Of a DNA stretch of 13,613 bases, positions 5,879 through 12,442 are shown one piece after another (position 1 is the stretch's first letter; every line of letters begins with the position of its first letter). Origin of the DNA: an uncultured Blautia sp. (lineage in GTDB: Bacteria; Bacillota; Clostridia; Lachnospirales; Lachnospiraceae); assembly GCA_934402155.1 (NCBI GenBank), contig CAKRTP010000046.1, positions 1-13,613 on the forward strand, written 5' to 3'. The notes beneath the pieces are model-generated. The model did not search any database, was not told the origin of the DNA, and saw nothing but the letters and a program-made list of their open reading frames with translations. A program made the translations under genes and the position numbers.

Positions 5879-6811
5879 TCAGTTTTCCCAGTCCCAGACA
5901 TCAGTCTTGGAAACAGCAGCTCTGGATTTTTTGATCACAAGCTCCGGACTCTTGGCACTGACCTTTGTATTAGCCGGGATGGATTCTGTAATGAAAGTAT
6001 TGCCACCAATAATCGTATTCTCTCCGATCACGGTCTCTCCTCCCAATACAGAAGCATTCGAATAAATTGTCACATTATCACAGATAGTTGGATGACGCTT
6101 GACATTTGCAAGCTGCTGTCCCTGCCTGGTAGAAAGTGCACCAAGAGTCACTCCCTGATAAAGCTTCACATTACATCCGATTTCTGTTGTCTCACCAATA
6201 ACCACACCTGTTCCATGGTCAATAAAGAAATAATCTCCTATCGTCGCTCCCGGGTTAATATCGATACCCGTCTTACCATGTGCATATTCTGTCATAATTC
6301 TCGGGATATATGGAACCTCTTCTTTATATAAGAGATTTGCCAGTCTGTATACATAGATTGCAAACAGTCCTGGATAAGAAGAAATGATCTCTTCCTTACT
6401 CTTCGCAGCCGGGTCACCGTCAAATCCCGCCTGTACATCCTTCAAAAGACGCTGCTGCACATCCGGAAGATGTTCAAAAAAGCCACCACAGATACGATCT
6501 GCTTCTTCTGCAGCCCCATCCTGTTCCAGTTTCGGATCTGCATACAGAAGTGCGATCTCAATTTGTTCTTTAAGCCTGTCATAAAGATCATTCAGACGAT
6601 ATCCCGCAAAATGCTCCGGAAACATCTTTGCTGCTGAATCATTCCAGAAATATCCCGGGAAAATAATAGAACGAAGTTCCTTGACAATGTCAATCACTGC
6701 CGCTCTGCTTGGAAGTTCCCTGTTATTCTTTGGCATAAATAATTCTTCATTTTTATAATTCTCAGTCAGAACTTCTGTAGCTCTGATGATCACATCTTTC
6801 TTTCTGTTCAT
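5879..6811 (-). CDS. cysE: Serine O-acetyltransferase
   Basis: CysE acetylates L-serine with acetyl-CoA to O-acetylserine, the acceptor for sulfide in cysteine synthesis. At 310 residues it is the longer form seen in Clostridia and Bacteroides. An alpha-helical N-terminal region (1-165) precedes a left-handed beta-helix of hexapeptide repeats (about 180-295). The family segments HGKTGIDINPGATIG (178-192) and DHGTGVVIGET (198-208, with H199) are intact, as are KLYQGVTLGALS and NVTIYSNASVLGG. The protein is cytoplasmic. The ATG at 6811 has AAAGAGG about 10 bases upstream, at the edge of a possible leader stem. I see no terminator with a T run after the stop, so some transcripts may continue into the tRNA-Gly genes. 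No cysK is in the window; the nearest sulfur-linked gene is the reductase at 9425-10309. Confidence 0.94.
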   Translation of the reverse strand: MNRKKDVIIRATEVLTENYKNEELFMPKNNRELPSRAAVIDIVKELRSIIFPGYFWNDSAAKMFPEHFAGYRLNDLYDRLKEQIEIALLYADPKLEQDGAAEEADRICGGFFEHLPDVQQRLLKDVQAGFDGDPAAKSKEEIISSYPGLFAIYVYRLANLLYKEEVPYIPRIMTEYAHGKTGIDINPGATIGDYFFIDHGTGVVIGETTEIGCNVKLYQGVTLGALSTRQGQQLANVKRHPTICDNVTIYSNASVLGGETVIGENTIIGGNTFITESIPANTKVSAKSPELVIKKSRAAVSKTDVWDWEN

Positions 6812-6826
6812 ATACCTAAACCTCTT

Positions 6827-6877
6827 TCCGCAATTTCTGCAAAGATGCTAATACCTGATGTATTACTACTCTGCGGA
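6827..6877 (-). promoter_or_regulatory. Folded leader of the cysE message
   Basis: In the roughly 80-base leader, TCCGCA (6872-6877) can pair with TGCGGA (6827-6832), and between them TAATAC/GTATTA (6849-6865) forms an inner hairpin. The downstream arm touches the Shine-Dalgarno sequence, so folding could limit ribosome access. No known riboswitch or T-box motif is visible. Confidence 0.3.
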
Positions 6878-6895
6878 GTTTTTTCTTTATATCAT

Positions 6896-6923
6896 ATTAT
6901 AGGATTCTTTTTACGTCAATAAA
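6896..6923 (-). promoter_or_regulatory. Putative cysE promoter
   Basis: On the minus strand, TTTATT (6918-6923) precedes a perfect TATAAT (6896-6901) by 16 bases. The -35 box is poor. The start would be near 6889, about 78 bases before the cysE ATG. Confidence 0.5.
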
Positions 6924-6949
6924 AGATTCTTTTTCTGTACAAAAAAGAA

Positions 6950-6978
6950 TTGACCTTTCTGTGTTCAGACTATATAAT
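6950..6978 (+). promoter_or_regulatory. Promoter of tRNA-Ser
   Basis: TTGACC (6950-6955) is followed after exactly 17 bases by TATAAT (6973-6978), about 33 bases ahead of the mature tRNA-Ser 5' end. It is divergent from the cysE promoter, with about 26 bases between the two -35 boxes. Confidence 0.85.
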
Positions 6979-7010
6979 GGAACATGTTCAGGACATTTTG
7001 TTTTGAGTCC

Positions 7011-7098
7011 GGAGATGTACCCAAGTGGCTGAAGGGTCCGCACTCGAAATGCGGTAGGCCGGGCAACCGGTGCGAGGGTTCAAATCCCTCCATCTCCG
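7011..7098 (+). tRNA. tRNA-Ser (anticodon CGA)
   Basis: An 88-base class II tRNA. The acceptor stem is GGAGATG/CATCTCC, the anticodon stem CCGCA/TGCGG encloses CTCGAAA (anticodon CGA, reading UCG), and a long variable arm with a GCCGGG/CCGG stem is typical of serine. The T arm is GAGGG-TTCAAAT-CCCTC and the discriminator base is G. CCA is not encoded. There is no terminator before the tRNA-Trp promoter, which begins two bases after this gene. Confidence 0.96.
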
Positions 7099-7099
7099 C

Positions 7100-7128
7100 T
7101 TGACAAACAGAATATTATCTGCTATAAT
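7100..7128 (+). promoter_or_regulatory. Promoter of tRNA-Trp
   Basis: A consensus promoter: TTGACA (7100-7105), a 17-base spacer and TATAAT (7123-7128). The -35 box begins two bases after the tRNA-Ser discriminator base, and the -10 box lies inside the loop of a 12-bp inverted repeat. Confidence 0.85.
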
Positions 7129-7150
7129 TCATTTTGTTGCAGATAATATT
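7111..7150. repeat. 12-bp perfect inverted repeat around the tRNA-Trp -10 box
   Basis: AATATTATCTGC (7111-7122) and GCAGATAATATT (7139-7150) are perfect inverted copies separated by 16 bases. The left arm ends exactly at the -10 box TATAAT (7123-7128), and the right arm lies just downstream of the expected RNA start. It could be an operator, or a hairpin in RNA read through from tRNA-Ser. Confidence 0.8.
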
Positions 7151-7169
7151 GCAATTATTACAATAATAT

Positions 7170-7240
7170 AGGGGATTGGTCAAATGGTATGATAGGGGTC
7201 TCCAAAACCTTTGGTGGGAGTTCGATTCTCTCATCCCCTG
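7170..7240 (+). tRNA. tRNA-Trp (anticodon CCA)
   Basis: A 71-base cloverleaf: acceptor AGGGGAT/ATCCCCT, D stem GTCA/TGAT, anticodon stem GGGGT/ACCTT around CTCCAAA (anticodon CCA), T arm GGGAG-TTCGATT-CTCTC, discriminator G, CCA not encoded. The anticodon stem has two G-U pairs at its outer end, the D stem has another G-U and the T stem a fourth, so it is a rather weak structure. It may be one of several tRNA-Trp genes in the genome. Confidence 0.92.
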
Positions 7241-7247
7241 CTTAATG

Positions 7248-7290
7248 AAGCGTGTAAACCTTGAATAAGGATTACACGCTTTATTTTTTA
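7248..7290 (+). terminator. Intrinsic terminator after tRNA-Trp
   Basis: AAGCGTGTAA (7248-7257) pairs with TTACACGCTT (7272-7281). After one A-A mismatch the stem continues with CCTT/AAGG around a GAAT loop. A T-rich run, TATTTTTTAT, follows. It lies just before the end of the oppositely transcribed MGMT-fusion gene. Confidence 0.88.
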
Positions 7291-7292
7291 TC

Positions 7293-7913
7293 TCAGATCC
7301 CATATTTTTTCAGATCAACTTTTCCATCGACCACTTCCACGCCATCTTCCTTTAGAAGTTTTGCCTGTGCACCCTTTCCCCCAAAAGCAAATTCTCCTGC
7401 CAATTCTCCTTTCGCATTTACAACACGAAAACAGGGTATATGTTCCGGATCCGGATTTTTATGAAGAGCATTTCCCACAGCTCTTGCCATTTTTGCATCG
7501 CCTGCCATCTCTGCAACCTTTCCATAAGTTGCCACATGTCCTTTCGGAATCCTTTTGACTGCCTCATAAATGCGCTTCGTCGGGCTGTCTGAGATAATAT
7601 CATAGCTTTCTGCGATCATCCTTCTGATATCTTTATCTGGTATGCTTCCATCCAGAATGATCGTATTCCAGTGTTCTTTATTCTGATGGTATCCAGCAAT
7701 GACAGAATCGTAAGCTGCACGCCAGAAATCGCGCCATTCCGGACCTACCTTCACGTTCAGATTAATATAACCCTCTCTCTCATAAATCCACAGAAATGCT
7801 TTTTTGCTTTCTTTCACTCTCACCAGCTGCCAGTTTGGATCACGAAAAGGTCTGTCTTCATATACATTCTGAAAGGACATCCCATATTCCAGTGCCTCTT
7901 CACGTGTCAACAT
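7293..7913 (-). CDS. YjbR/MmcQ domain fused to an MGMT-type alkyltransferase domain
   Basis: This 206-residue protein joins two domains. Residues 1-105 look like the MmcQ/YjbR family (CyaY-like fold), with FRDPNWQLVR, FLWIYEREGYINLNVK and HWNTIILDGSIPD. Residues 112-206 are the DNA-binding domain of O6-methylguanine-DNA methyltransferase: VKRIPKGHVATYGKVAEMAG, the arginine in RAVGNAL (R144) and the active-site loop PCFRVV with Cys161. The usual PCHRV histidine is Phe162. The cysteine that accepts the alkyl group is kept, so this is not an alkyltransferase-like protein in which that residue is lost. Activity with Phe at this position is uncertain. The ATG at 7913 has GGAG 10 bases upstream. 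A hairpin separates it from the dipeptidase gene upstream, and I see no clear promoter. It is probably a repair or damage-sensing protein. Confidence 0.88.
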   Translation of the reverse strand: MLTREEALEYGMSFQNVYEDRPFRDPNWQLVRVKESKKAFLWIYEREGYINLNVKVGPEWRDFWRAAYDSVIAGYHQNKEHWNTIILDGSIPDKDIRRMIAESYDIISDSPTKRIYEAVKRIPKGHVATYGKVAEMAGDAKMARAVGNALHKNPDPEHIPCFRVVNAKGELAGEFAFGGKGAQAKLLKEDGVEVVDGKVDLKKYGI

Positions 7914-7950
7914 AACTGCTCATCTCCATTTTCTCAATCTTATAAGTGAA

Positions 7951-7975
7951 ATACCCGGAGCAAAACTCCGGGTAT
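7951..7975 (-). terminator. Hairpin terminator after the dipeptidase gene
   Basis: ATACCCGGAG (7951-7960) and CTCCGGGTAT (7966-7975) form a GC-rich 10-bp stem with a 5-base loop. On the minus strand it is followed by TTTCACTTAT, a poor T tract, so some transcripts may continue into the MGMT-fusion gene. Confidence 0.65.
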
Positions 7976-8000
7976 CATTTGGTATCATATTCTGATGCTG

Positions 8001-9359
8001 TCAGATAGCAAGCAGGTTTTTGATTGCTTCCATATACACAAGCACTGCCTGTTCCATGCCTGATACAAGAATAAATTCATCTGCACCATGGATACGGTAG
8101 TCGATTCCAGGCATTTCAGGACCAAATGCAATAATATTCTTAAGTGATTTTGCATAGGTTCCTCCACCAATTACCATTGGTTTATTTTCTGTATCACCTG
8201 TTACATCTACATAGGCTTTATACAGTGCATTGACAAGAGGAGATTCTTTCGGGAAAAACAGTGCATCTCCGATTCCGAGAAGTTCAATACGTCCGTTCTT
8301 ATCCTCAAGTCTGCCTTCGCACATCTTGCGTATCTCATCTGCTTTCAGAGTAACCGGAACGCGGATATCGATCGTGCATGTGATCTGTCCATCCTCTGTC
8401 TTAACGATTCCATTACACAGAGTCAGCTCACCATATTCATCCTCAAATCTAAGTCCAACACCTGAACCATCACAGGCTGTACCTATATGTGCATTATAAA
8501 ATTTCACGAAATCATCTTTGAATCCGGCTTTTTCAAGACATTCGCAGGTTACTCCTGCTGCATTGACACCCAGCGTTGGTGTACTTGCATGCGCCGGAAT
8601 TCCTTTTGCATAAATGCTGATCTGTCCATTCTCTTCCGTCACTTTGTATTCCTGAAGTTTTGTTTCTGCAAGAACTGCCTCCAGCTTATCTTTCAATCCT
8701 GCTTCTGCCGGAATAGCTGTATTGCAAGTATCACACACCGCATTGGAAACAAAGCCGCCATTCATGGAAATGATTCGGGTATTCTTTGAATATGCCTTCA
8801 TCATTACCATGCCCTTCTCTCCATGGATACACGGAAAACTCGCATCTGGTGTAAATCCACAGGATACCTCTTCTGCTACTTTATTGTAATGTTCCATACA
8901 TTTAGAACCAGTTTCTTCATTGCAGCCCATGATGAGGCGAACTCTTTTATTCAGCTTCACTCCGGAATCGCGGAGAAGTTTCATTGCATAAAGTGCCTCC
9001 AGAACCGGTCCCTTATCATCTGTCGTACCACGTCCATAAACATGGTCTCCATCACGGGTAAGGGTAAAAGGATCGTATGTCCAGTCACCGCCCACCGGCA
9101 CAATATCAAGATGTCCGGCGATTCCAACGATTTCCTCTCCTTCTCCCATCTCTGCATATCCACAGTAGTTGTCCAGATTTACGGTCTTAAAGCCAAGTTC
9201 ATCAGCAATCTTAAGCCCTTCCTCCAGAGCCTTTGCAGGTCCTTCACCAAAAGGCATTCCCTCTGCCGGAGTACCCAGCTGCGAGTCAATTGCAACAAGT
9301 CTTCCGAGATTATTGAGCATTTCTTCTGATAATTCATGAATCTGTTCCTTTATGTCCAT
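8001..9359 (-). CDS. pepV: Sapep/PepV-type M20 dipeptidase
   Basis: A cytoplasmic metal-dependent dipeptidase of the M20 family, Sapep/PepV branch, that releases amino acids from dipeptides. The 452-residue length is normal. Metal and catalytic residues are in place: H83 and D85 in GHLDIVPVG, D115 (or D114) in GRGTTDDKGP, the general base and ligand pair E148-E149 in GCNEETGS, D172 in TPDASFP and H424 in RIHGADEF. A lid/dimerisation insert occupies roughly residues 190-370. The ATG has GGGAGG 5 bases upstream. It starts 66 bases after the reductase stop on the same strand. Only a loop-poor A/T hairpin (9380-9396) without a T run lies between, so the two may be co-transcribed. The link to sulfur is not obvious, though Cys-Gly dipeptides are possible substrates. 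Confidence 0.93.
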   Translation of the reverse strand: MDIKEQIHELSEEMLNNLGRLVAIDSQLGTPAEGMPFGEGPAKALEEGLKIADELGFKTVNLDNYCGYAEMGEGEEIVGIAGHLDIVPVGGDWTYDPFTLTRDGDHVYGRGTTDDKGPVLEALYAMKLLRDSGVKLNKRVRLIMGCNEETGSKCMEHYNKVAEEVSCGFTPDASFPCIHGEKGMVMMKAYSKNTRIISMNGGFVSNAVCDTCNTAIPAEAGLKDKLEAVLAETKLQEYKVTEENGQISIYAKGIPAHASTPTLGVNAAGVTCECLEKAGFKDDFVKFYNAHIGTACDGSGVGLRFEDEYGELTLCNGIVKTEDGQITCTIDIRVPVTLKADEIRKMCEGRLEDKNGRIELLGIGDALFFPKESPLVNALYKAYVDVTGDTENKPMVIGGGTYAKSLKNIIAFGPEMPGIDYRIHGADEFILVSGMEQAVLVYMEAIKNLLAI

Positions 9360-9379
9360 AACTGCCTCCCATTTATTTC

Positions 9380-9396
9380 AGTTTTTGCTAAAAACT
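9380..9396. repeat. Small A/T hairpin between reductase and dipeptidase genes
   Basis: AGTTTTT (9380-9386) and AAAAACT (9390-9396) form a 7-bp stem with a 3-base loop. No T run follows on the minus strand, so I do not call it a terminator. It could stabilise the 3' end of a processed reductase message. Confidence 0.35.
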
Positions 9397-9424
9397 TATC
9401 TTCCCCTATCCTAGCAGATATTTC

Positions 9425-10309
9425 TTATTCAATCAACTCTTTCTCCACATTTTCAAATCCGATTCTCTCAATCGTTTCCGCAAAGCGTTCTCCCTTCATA
9501 CCATTGTCTCTGAAAAAGAGAATTGCTTTTTCAATAACATTGAGAGCTTCTTCTTTTGTGGTAAAAATTTTGTTAAGGGCTCTTCCCTTTGCTGTTTTTT
9601 TGCCCCAGCGTCCACCGATATAAATTTTATATCCATAAGTTCCATCTTCAATTGTATGAAACGGACATTTTCCTACACAGCGTCCGCAATGTCTGCACTG
9701 ATCTTCATTGATCTGAATTTTTCCGTCTGTAACTTTTGCAGCATGATTCGGGCATTCCGCCTCTATCGCACATTTTTTACAGCCTTTACACATATCTGTG
9801 TCAACCACCGGAATTCTCTGTCCGATAATCCCCACATCATTCAGATTCGGCTTTACACAGTTATTCGGACATCCACCTACAGCAATCTTAAATTTATGCG
9901 GCAGTGCAACCTCTCTGTATCCCTCATAAAAACGCTTATAAATCTCCTCAGAAAGTGCATAGGAATCCAGCAGGCCATACTGGCAGGTTGTTCCCTTGCA
10001 GGATACTACCGGACGCACCTTAGCGCCAGTTCCTCCCGTCACCAGACCTTCTTTTGCAATAAACTGCTGAAATTCGTCAATTTTATCATATGGAATTCCC
10101 TGTATTTCCACAGAAAGTCTTGTTGTATACAGAAGATTCCCATTCCCGAATTTCTCTGCCGCCTCTGCCATACAGCGATGCTGTGCAGCTGTTACCTTAC
10201 CATTTATAGTAAGCACACGTGCGGAAAACAGATCTGTTCCTCTGTTATTCAAAAAGCCCATTCCCTTTACTCTTTTTTCATCTTCTTTACTGACAGTTAA
10301 TGCTGACAT
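9425..10309 (-). CDS. Small siroheme sulfite/nitrite reductase-like protein with 2[4Fe-4S] ferredoxin domain
   Basis: A 294-residue redox protein related to the siroheme subunits of assimilatory and anaerobic (AsrC-type) sulfite reductases. An N-terminal ferredoxin-like half-domain (1-95, with TTRLSVEIQGIP) precedes the siroheme/[4Fe-4S] site made by C104, C109 (CKGTTC), C147 and C151 (GGCPNNC). Next comes a ferredoxin insert with two cysteine sets: C174, C177, C180, C186 and C205, C208, C211, C215. GGRWGKK (232-238) and a helical tail finish it. The first siroheme pair is spaced C-x4-C rather than the C-x5-C of classical enzymes. No AsrA/AsrB partner is nearby, so the electron donor is unknown. 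Sulfite is the more likely substrate given the LysR neighbour and nearby cysE; nitrite is possible. GGGAG lies 7 bases before the ATG. Confidence 0.88.
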   Translation of the reverse strand: MSALTVSKEDEKRVKGMGFLNNRGTDLFSARVLTINGKVTAAQHRCMAEAAEKFGNGNLLYTTRLSVEIQGIPYDKIDEFQQFIAKEGLVTGGTGAKVRPVVSCKGTTCQYGLLDSYALSEEIYKRFYEGYREVALPHKFKIAVGGCPNNCVKPNLNDVGIIGQRIPVVDTDMCKGCKKCAIEAECPNHAAKVTDGKIQINEDQCRHCGRCVGKCPFHTIEDGTYGYKIYIGGRWGKKTAKGRALNKIFTTKEEALNVIEKAILFFRDNGMKGERFAETIERIGFENVEKELIE

Positions 10310-10341
10310 GTCTTATCTCCCATCCTGTTTCTTATTTATTC

Positions 10342-10368
10342 GTAACTGTTCAATACGTTCACAGTAAC
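10342..10368. repeat. Imperfect inverted repeat in the reductase leader
   Basis: GTAACTGT (10342-10349) and ACAGTAAC (10361-10368) pair at 7 of 8 positions across 11 bases. The repeat lies between the likely reductase transcription start and its ribosome site, so it would be a hairpin in the message or a second operator. Confidence 0.5.
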
Positions 10369-10399
10369 CTAATCAAAATCCATTCTGGATCACATTCAT

Positions 10400-10429
10400 A
10401 ATATACCACTTGAGTATGTATTTGAAAAA
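10400..10429 (-). promoter_or_regulatory. Putative promoter of the siroheme reductase gene
   Basis: On the minus strand TATATT (10400-10405) is a fair -10 box, but the only -35 candidate at 18 bases is the poor TTTTTC (10424-10429). A weak -35 box fits a promoter that needs an activator such as the divergent LysR protein. The start would be near 10393. Confidence 0.45.
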
Positions 10430-10438
10430 TGATATTAT
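10410..10438 (+). promoter_or_regulatory. Promoter of the lysR gene
   Basis: TTGAGT (10410-10415), a 17-base spacer and TATTAT (10433-10438), preceded by TG at 10430-10431 as in an extended -10. The start would be near 10445. It overlaps the divergent reductase promoter. Confidence 0.7.
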
Positions 10439-10440
10439 TT

Positions 10441-10466
10441 TATAGAAACAATAGGTATTTTCTATA
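10441..10466. promoter_or_regulatory. Perfect 8-bp dyad, candidate LysR operator
   Basis: TATAGAAA (10441-10448) and TTTCTATA (10459-10466) are perfect inverted copies 10 bases apart. The dyad covers the likely lysR transcription start and is centred about 60 bases upstream of the likely reductase start. That is where LysR regulators usually bind to activate a divergent target and repress themselves. Its spacing is not the strict T-N11-A form. Confidence 0.55.
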
Positions 10467-10481
10467 TCAAAAGGAAACAAA

Positions 10482-11393
10482 ATGACTATACGACATCTGA
10501 CTATTTTTGTGGCAGTAGCTGACCATGGTTCTATGAGTGCCGCTGCTTCTTATTTATATTTATCCCAGCCTACCATAAGTCAGGCAATCCGGGAACTGGA
10601 AAAACATTATAACGGACTTTTGTTTGAACGTCTCGGCAGAAAATTATATCTCACAGAACGTGGCAGGCTGCTGCTTCCACAGGCACGAAATCTGATCCGC
10701 CAGTTCCAGCAGGTCGAAGAGCTGATGTTAAACCAGGGACAGTCCTCTACCCTGAAACTTGGTTCCACGATCACGGTCGGAACCTGCCTTACACCATTTC
10801 TGATTCCTGAACTTCAGAAACTCTGTCCGGAAGTCCGGGTTCATTCCTATGTAAGTAATACCAAGGACATTGAGCAGAAGCTTCTGCGTTCTGAACTGGA
10901 TGTGGGAATTGTAGAAGGAGAAGTTCTTTCCTCGGATCTTAGCGTTCTCCCGATCATAGATGACTGTCTGGTACTTGCAGCAGGGAAAGATCATCCTTTC
11001 TATCAGAAAAATTATATTCAGGTGCAGGATCTTGCCGAAGAATCCTTTGCTATGCGCGAGCAGGGAAGCGGAACACGACAGCTCTTTGAGGAATATATCA
11101 CCAGACATCAGATTTCCGTCCAGACAGTCTGGGAATCCAACTGTCCCCGTACACTTCTGAATGCAGTACTTTATGATCAGGTTCTTTCTGTCATGTCCCT
11201 GCGGCTTATGAAACACGAGATCCACCATAATACGATCCGTGTTTTTTATAACCAGAATGGAGAATGGAATCGCAAGTTCAAACTTGTCTATCATAAAAAC
11301 AAATTTCTGACTCCTGCAATCTATGAACTTGAAAAACTGCTTCACACCTATAAAAATATAAAACTACCCGAAAATATGGGAATACTGGAGTAA
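10482..11393 (+). CDS. LysR-family transcriptional regulator
   Basis: A 303-residue LysR-type regulator of normal length. The winged helix-turn-helix fills residues 1-60: LTIFVAVADHGSMSAAASYL, then SQPTISQAIRELEKHYNGLLFER. A linker helix follows (about 60-90), then an effector-binding domain of the periplasmic-binding-protein fold (about 91-290, starting LKLGSTITVGTCL). The ligand is not evident. Its position back-to-back with the siroheme reductase, and the shared dyad, suggest that it controls that gene, comparable in role to CysL/CysB-type regulators of sulfite reduction; this is inference from context. AAAGGAAA lies about 6 bases before the ATG. The next gene, an RluA-family enzyme, starts 41 bases after its stop with no terminator between, so the two may share a transcript. 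Confidence 0.92.
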   Translation: MTIRHLTIFVAVADHGSMSAAASYLYLSQPTISQAIRELEKHYNGLLFERLGRKLYLTERGRLLLPQARNLIRQFQQVEELMLNQGQSSTLKLGSTITVGTCLTPFLIPELQKLCPEVRVHSYVSNTKDIEQKLLRSELDVGIVEGEVLSSDLSVLPIIDDCLVLAAGKDHPFYQKNYIQVQDLAEESFAMREQGSGTRQLFEEYITRHQISVQTVWESNCPRTLLNAVLYDQVLSVMSLRLMKHEIHHNTIRVFYNQNGEWNRKFKLVYHKNKFLTPAIYELEKLLHTYKNIKLPENMGILE

Positions 11394-11434
11394 AAAAACA
11401 AATCTCACACTTACGTAATAAAGGAACTTTTCTT

Positions 11435-12418
11435 ATGGAAAAATATATTTATCTTACCGTCGCATCGGACTCAGATGTTTTTAACGTTGGGCAGTTTCTC
11501 CGTTCTCAGGGACATCTGACAAAAAAACAGATCAGCCGCGCCAAATTTTATCCTGATGGTATTCAGAAAAACGGTGTACGCTGCCGGATCACGGAATCTG
11601 TACTCCCCGGTGACAAGATCCGGGTCTGCCTGGAAACTGCCAAAACAGATTCTGCACAGCTTGTTTCGGATGATTTTTCTTCTCTGGATATTCTCTATGA
11701 AGATCAGGATATCCTTGCCGTAAACAAACCAGCCGGAATTCTCACCCATCCATCTGGTGCACATTATACAGACACACTTTCCAATCAGGTGGCGGCTTAC
11801 TTCCAAAACAAAAAATACTCCATCCGTGTCCGTCCAATTGGACGGCTCGACAAAGAGACCTCTGGTATTGTTCTGTTTGCCAAAAATCAGGTGGCGGCAC
11901 AACGACTTCAGGTACAGCGTAAAAAACATGTTTTGCAAAAAGAATATCTTGCCGTTGTATCCGGATATCTGCCCAAAGACCTTCCTGATACCTGGCATAC
12001 GATTGCTTTTCCTATAAAAAAAGTCTCTGACCATCCGCTGCAGATGCAGGCATTTCCTGATTCTGATAATGACTGCAGTACAGATACTTCTTCACCGCTT
12101 CCCGCAGTTACCCACTACCGTGTGATTTACAGTACATTAAATTGGTCATTAGTATTTCTTCGACTGGATACCGGACGCACACATCAGATCCGTGTCCATA
12201 TGAAAGCTCTCGGACATCCGCTTCTGGGCGATAGCTTATATTATAAGAAAGAAGCAACGTCTTCATCTATGCTGCCAGTCTTCACCCGCACTGCCCTCCA
12301 TGCCTGGAAGCTTTCCTTCAGACAGCCTTTTGATCAAAATGAGATCCGACTGACCGGAGAATTACCTGAGGATTTCAATCAGCTGGTATCCTATTTACAT
12401 CCACTTTTTCCACCTTGA
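11435..12418 (+). CDS. RluA-family pseudouridine synthase
   Basis: A 327-residue enzyme that converts uridine to pseudouridine in rRNA or tRNA. An S4-like RNA-binding domain (about 14-68, including VGQFLRSQGHLTKKQISRA and a PGDKIRV turn) precedes the catalytic domain, which has VNKPAGILTHPS (96-107), the catalytic loop GRLDKETSG with Asp139, and RTHQIRVHMKALGHPLLGD (248-266). The loop begins with GRLD instead of the common HRLD, seen in many Firmicute paralogues. The target site cannot be predicted. A less conserved insert rich in Ser and Asp lies at about 205-222. AAAGGAA lies about 8 bases before the ATG. Its stop codon (12416-12418) lies inside the -35 box of the downstream MATE gene. Confidence 0.93.
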   Translation: MEKYIYLTVASDSDVFNVGQFLRSQGHLTKKQISRAKFYPDGIQKNGVRCRITESVLPGDKIRVCLETAKTDSAQLVSDDFSSLDILYEDQDILAVNKPAGILTHPSGAHYTDTLSNQVAAYFQNKKYSIRVRPIGRLDKETSGIVLFAKNQVAAQRLQVQRKKHVLQKEYLAVVSGYLPKDLPDTWHTIAFPIKKVSDHPLQMQAFPDSDNDCSTDTSSPLPAVTHYRVIYSTLNWSLVFLRLDTGRTHQIRVHMKALGHPLLGDSLYYKKEATSSSMLPVFTRTALHAWKLSFRQPFDQNEIRLTGELPEDFNQLVSYLHPLFPP

Positions 12419-12442
12419 CAGAGGTATTTTTTCATGTAAAAA
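12415..12442 (+). promoter_or_regulatory. Putative promoter of the MATE gene
   Basis: A perfect TTGACA (12415-12420) overlaps the rluA-family stop codon. After 16 bases comes TAAAAA (12437-12442), a moderate -10 box. The -10 box lies within a 16-bp palindrome. Confidence 0.5.

Noticed and set aside
5804..6331. A plus-strand frame over the end of cysE
   Set aside because: It is antisense to a clear serine acetyltransferase, with no ribosome site or recognisable domain.
6812..6890. T-box or SAM riboswitch in the cysE leader
   Set aside because: The leader is only about 78 bases and lacks the T-box consensus and any terminator/antiterminator pair. Only simple stems are visible.
9656..10300. 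A 214-codon plus-strand frame
   Set aside because: It is antisense to the siroheme reductase, whose cysteine motifs are unmistakable.
10441..10466. Strict T-N11-A LysR box
   Set aside because: The dyad has even spacing and does not place T and A eleven bases apart about its centre. I kept it as a candidate operator on position and symmetry only.
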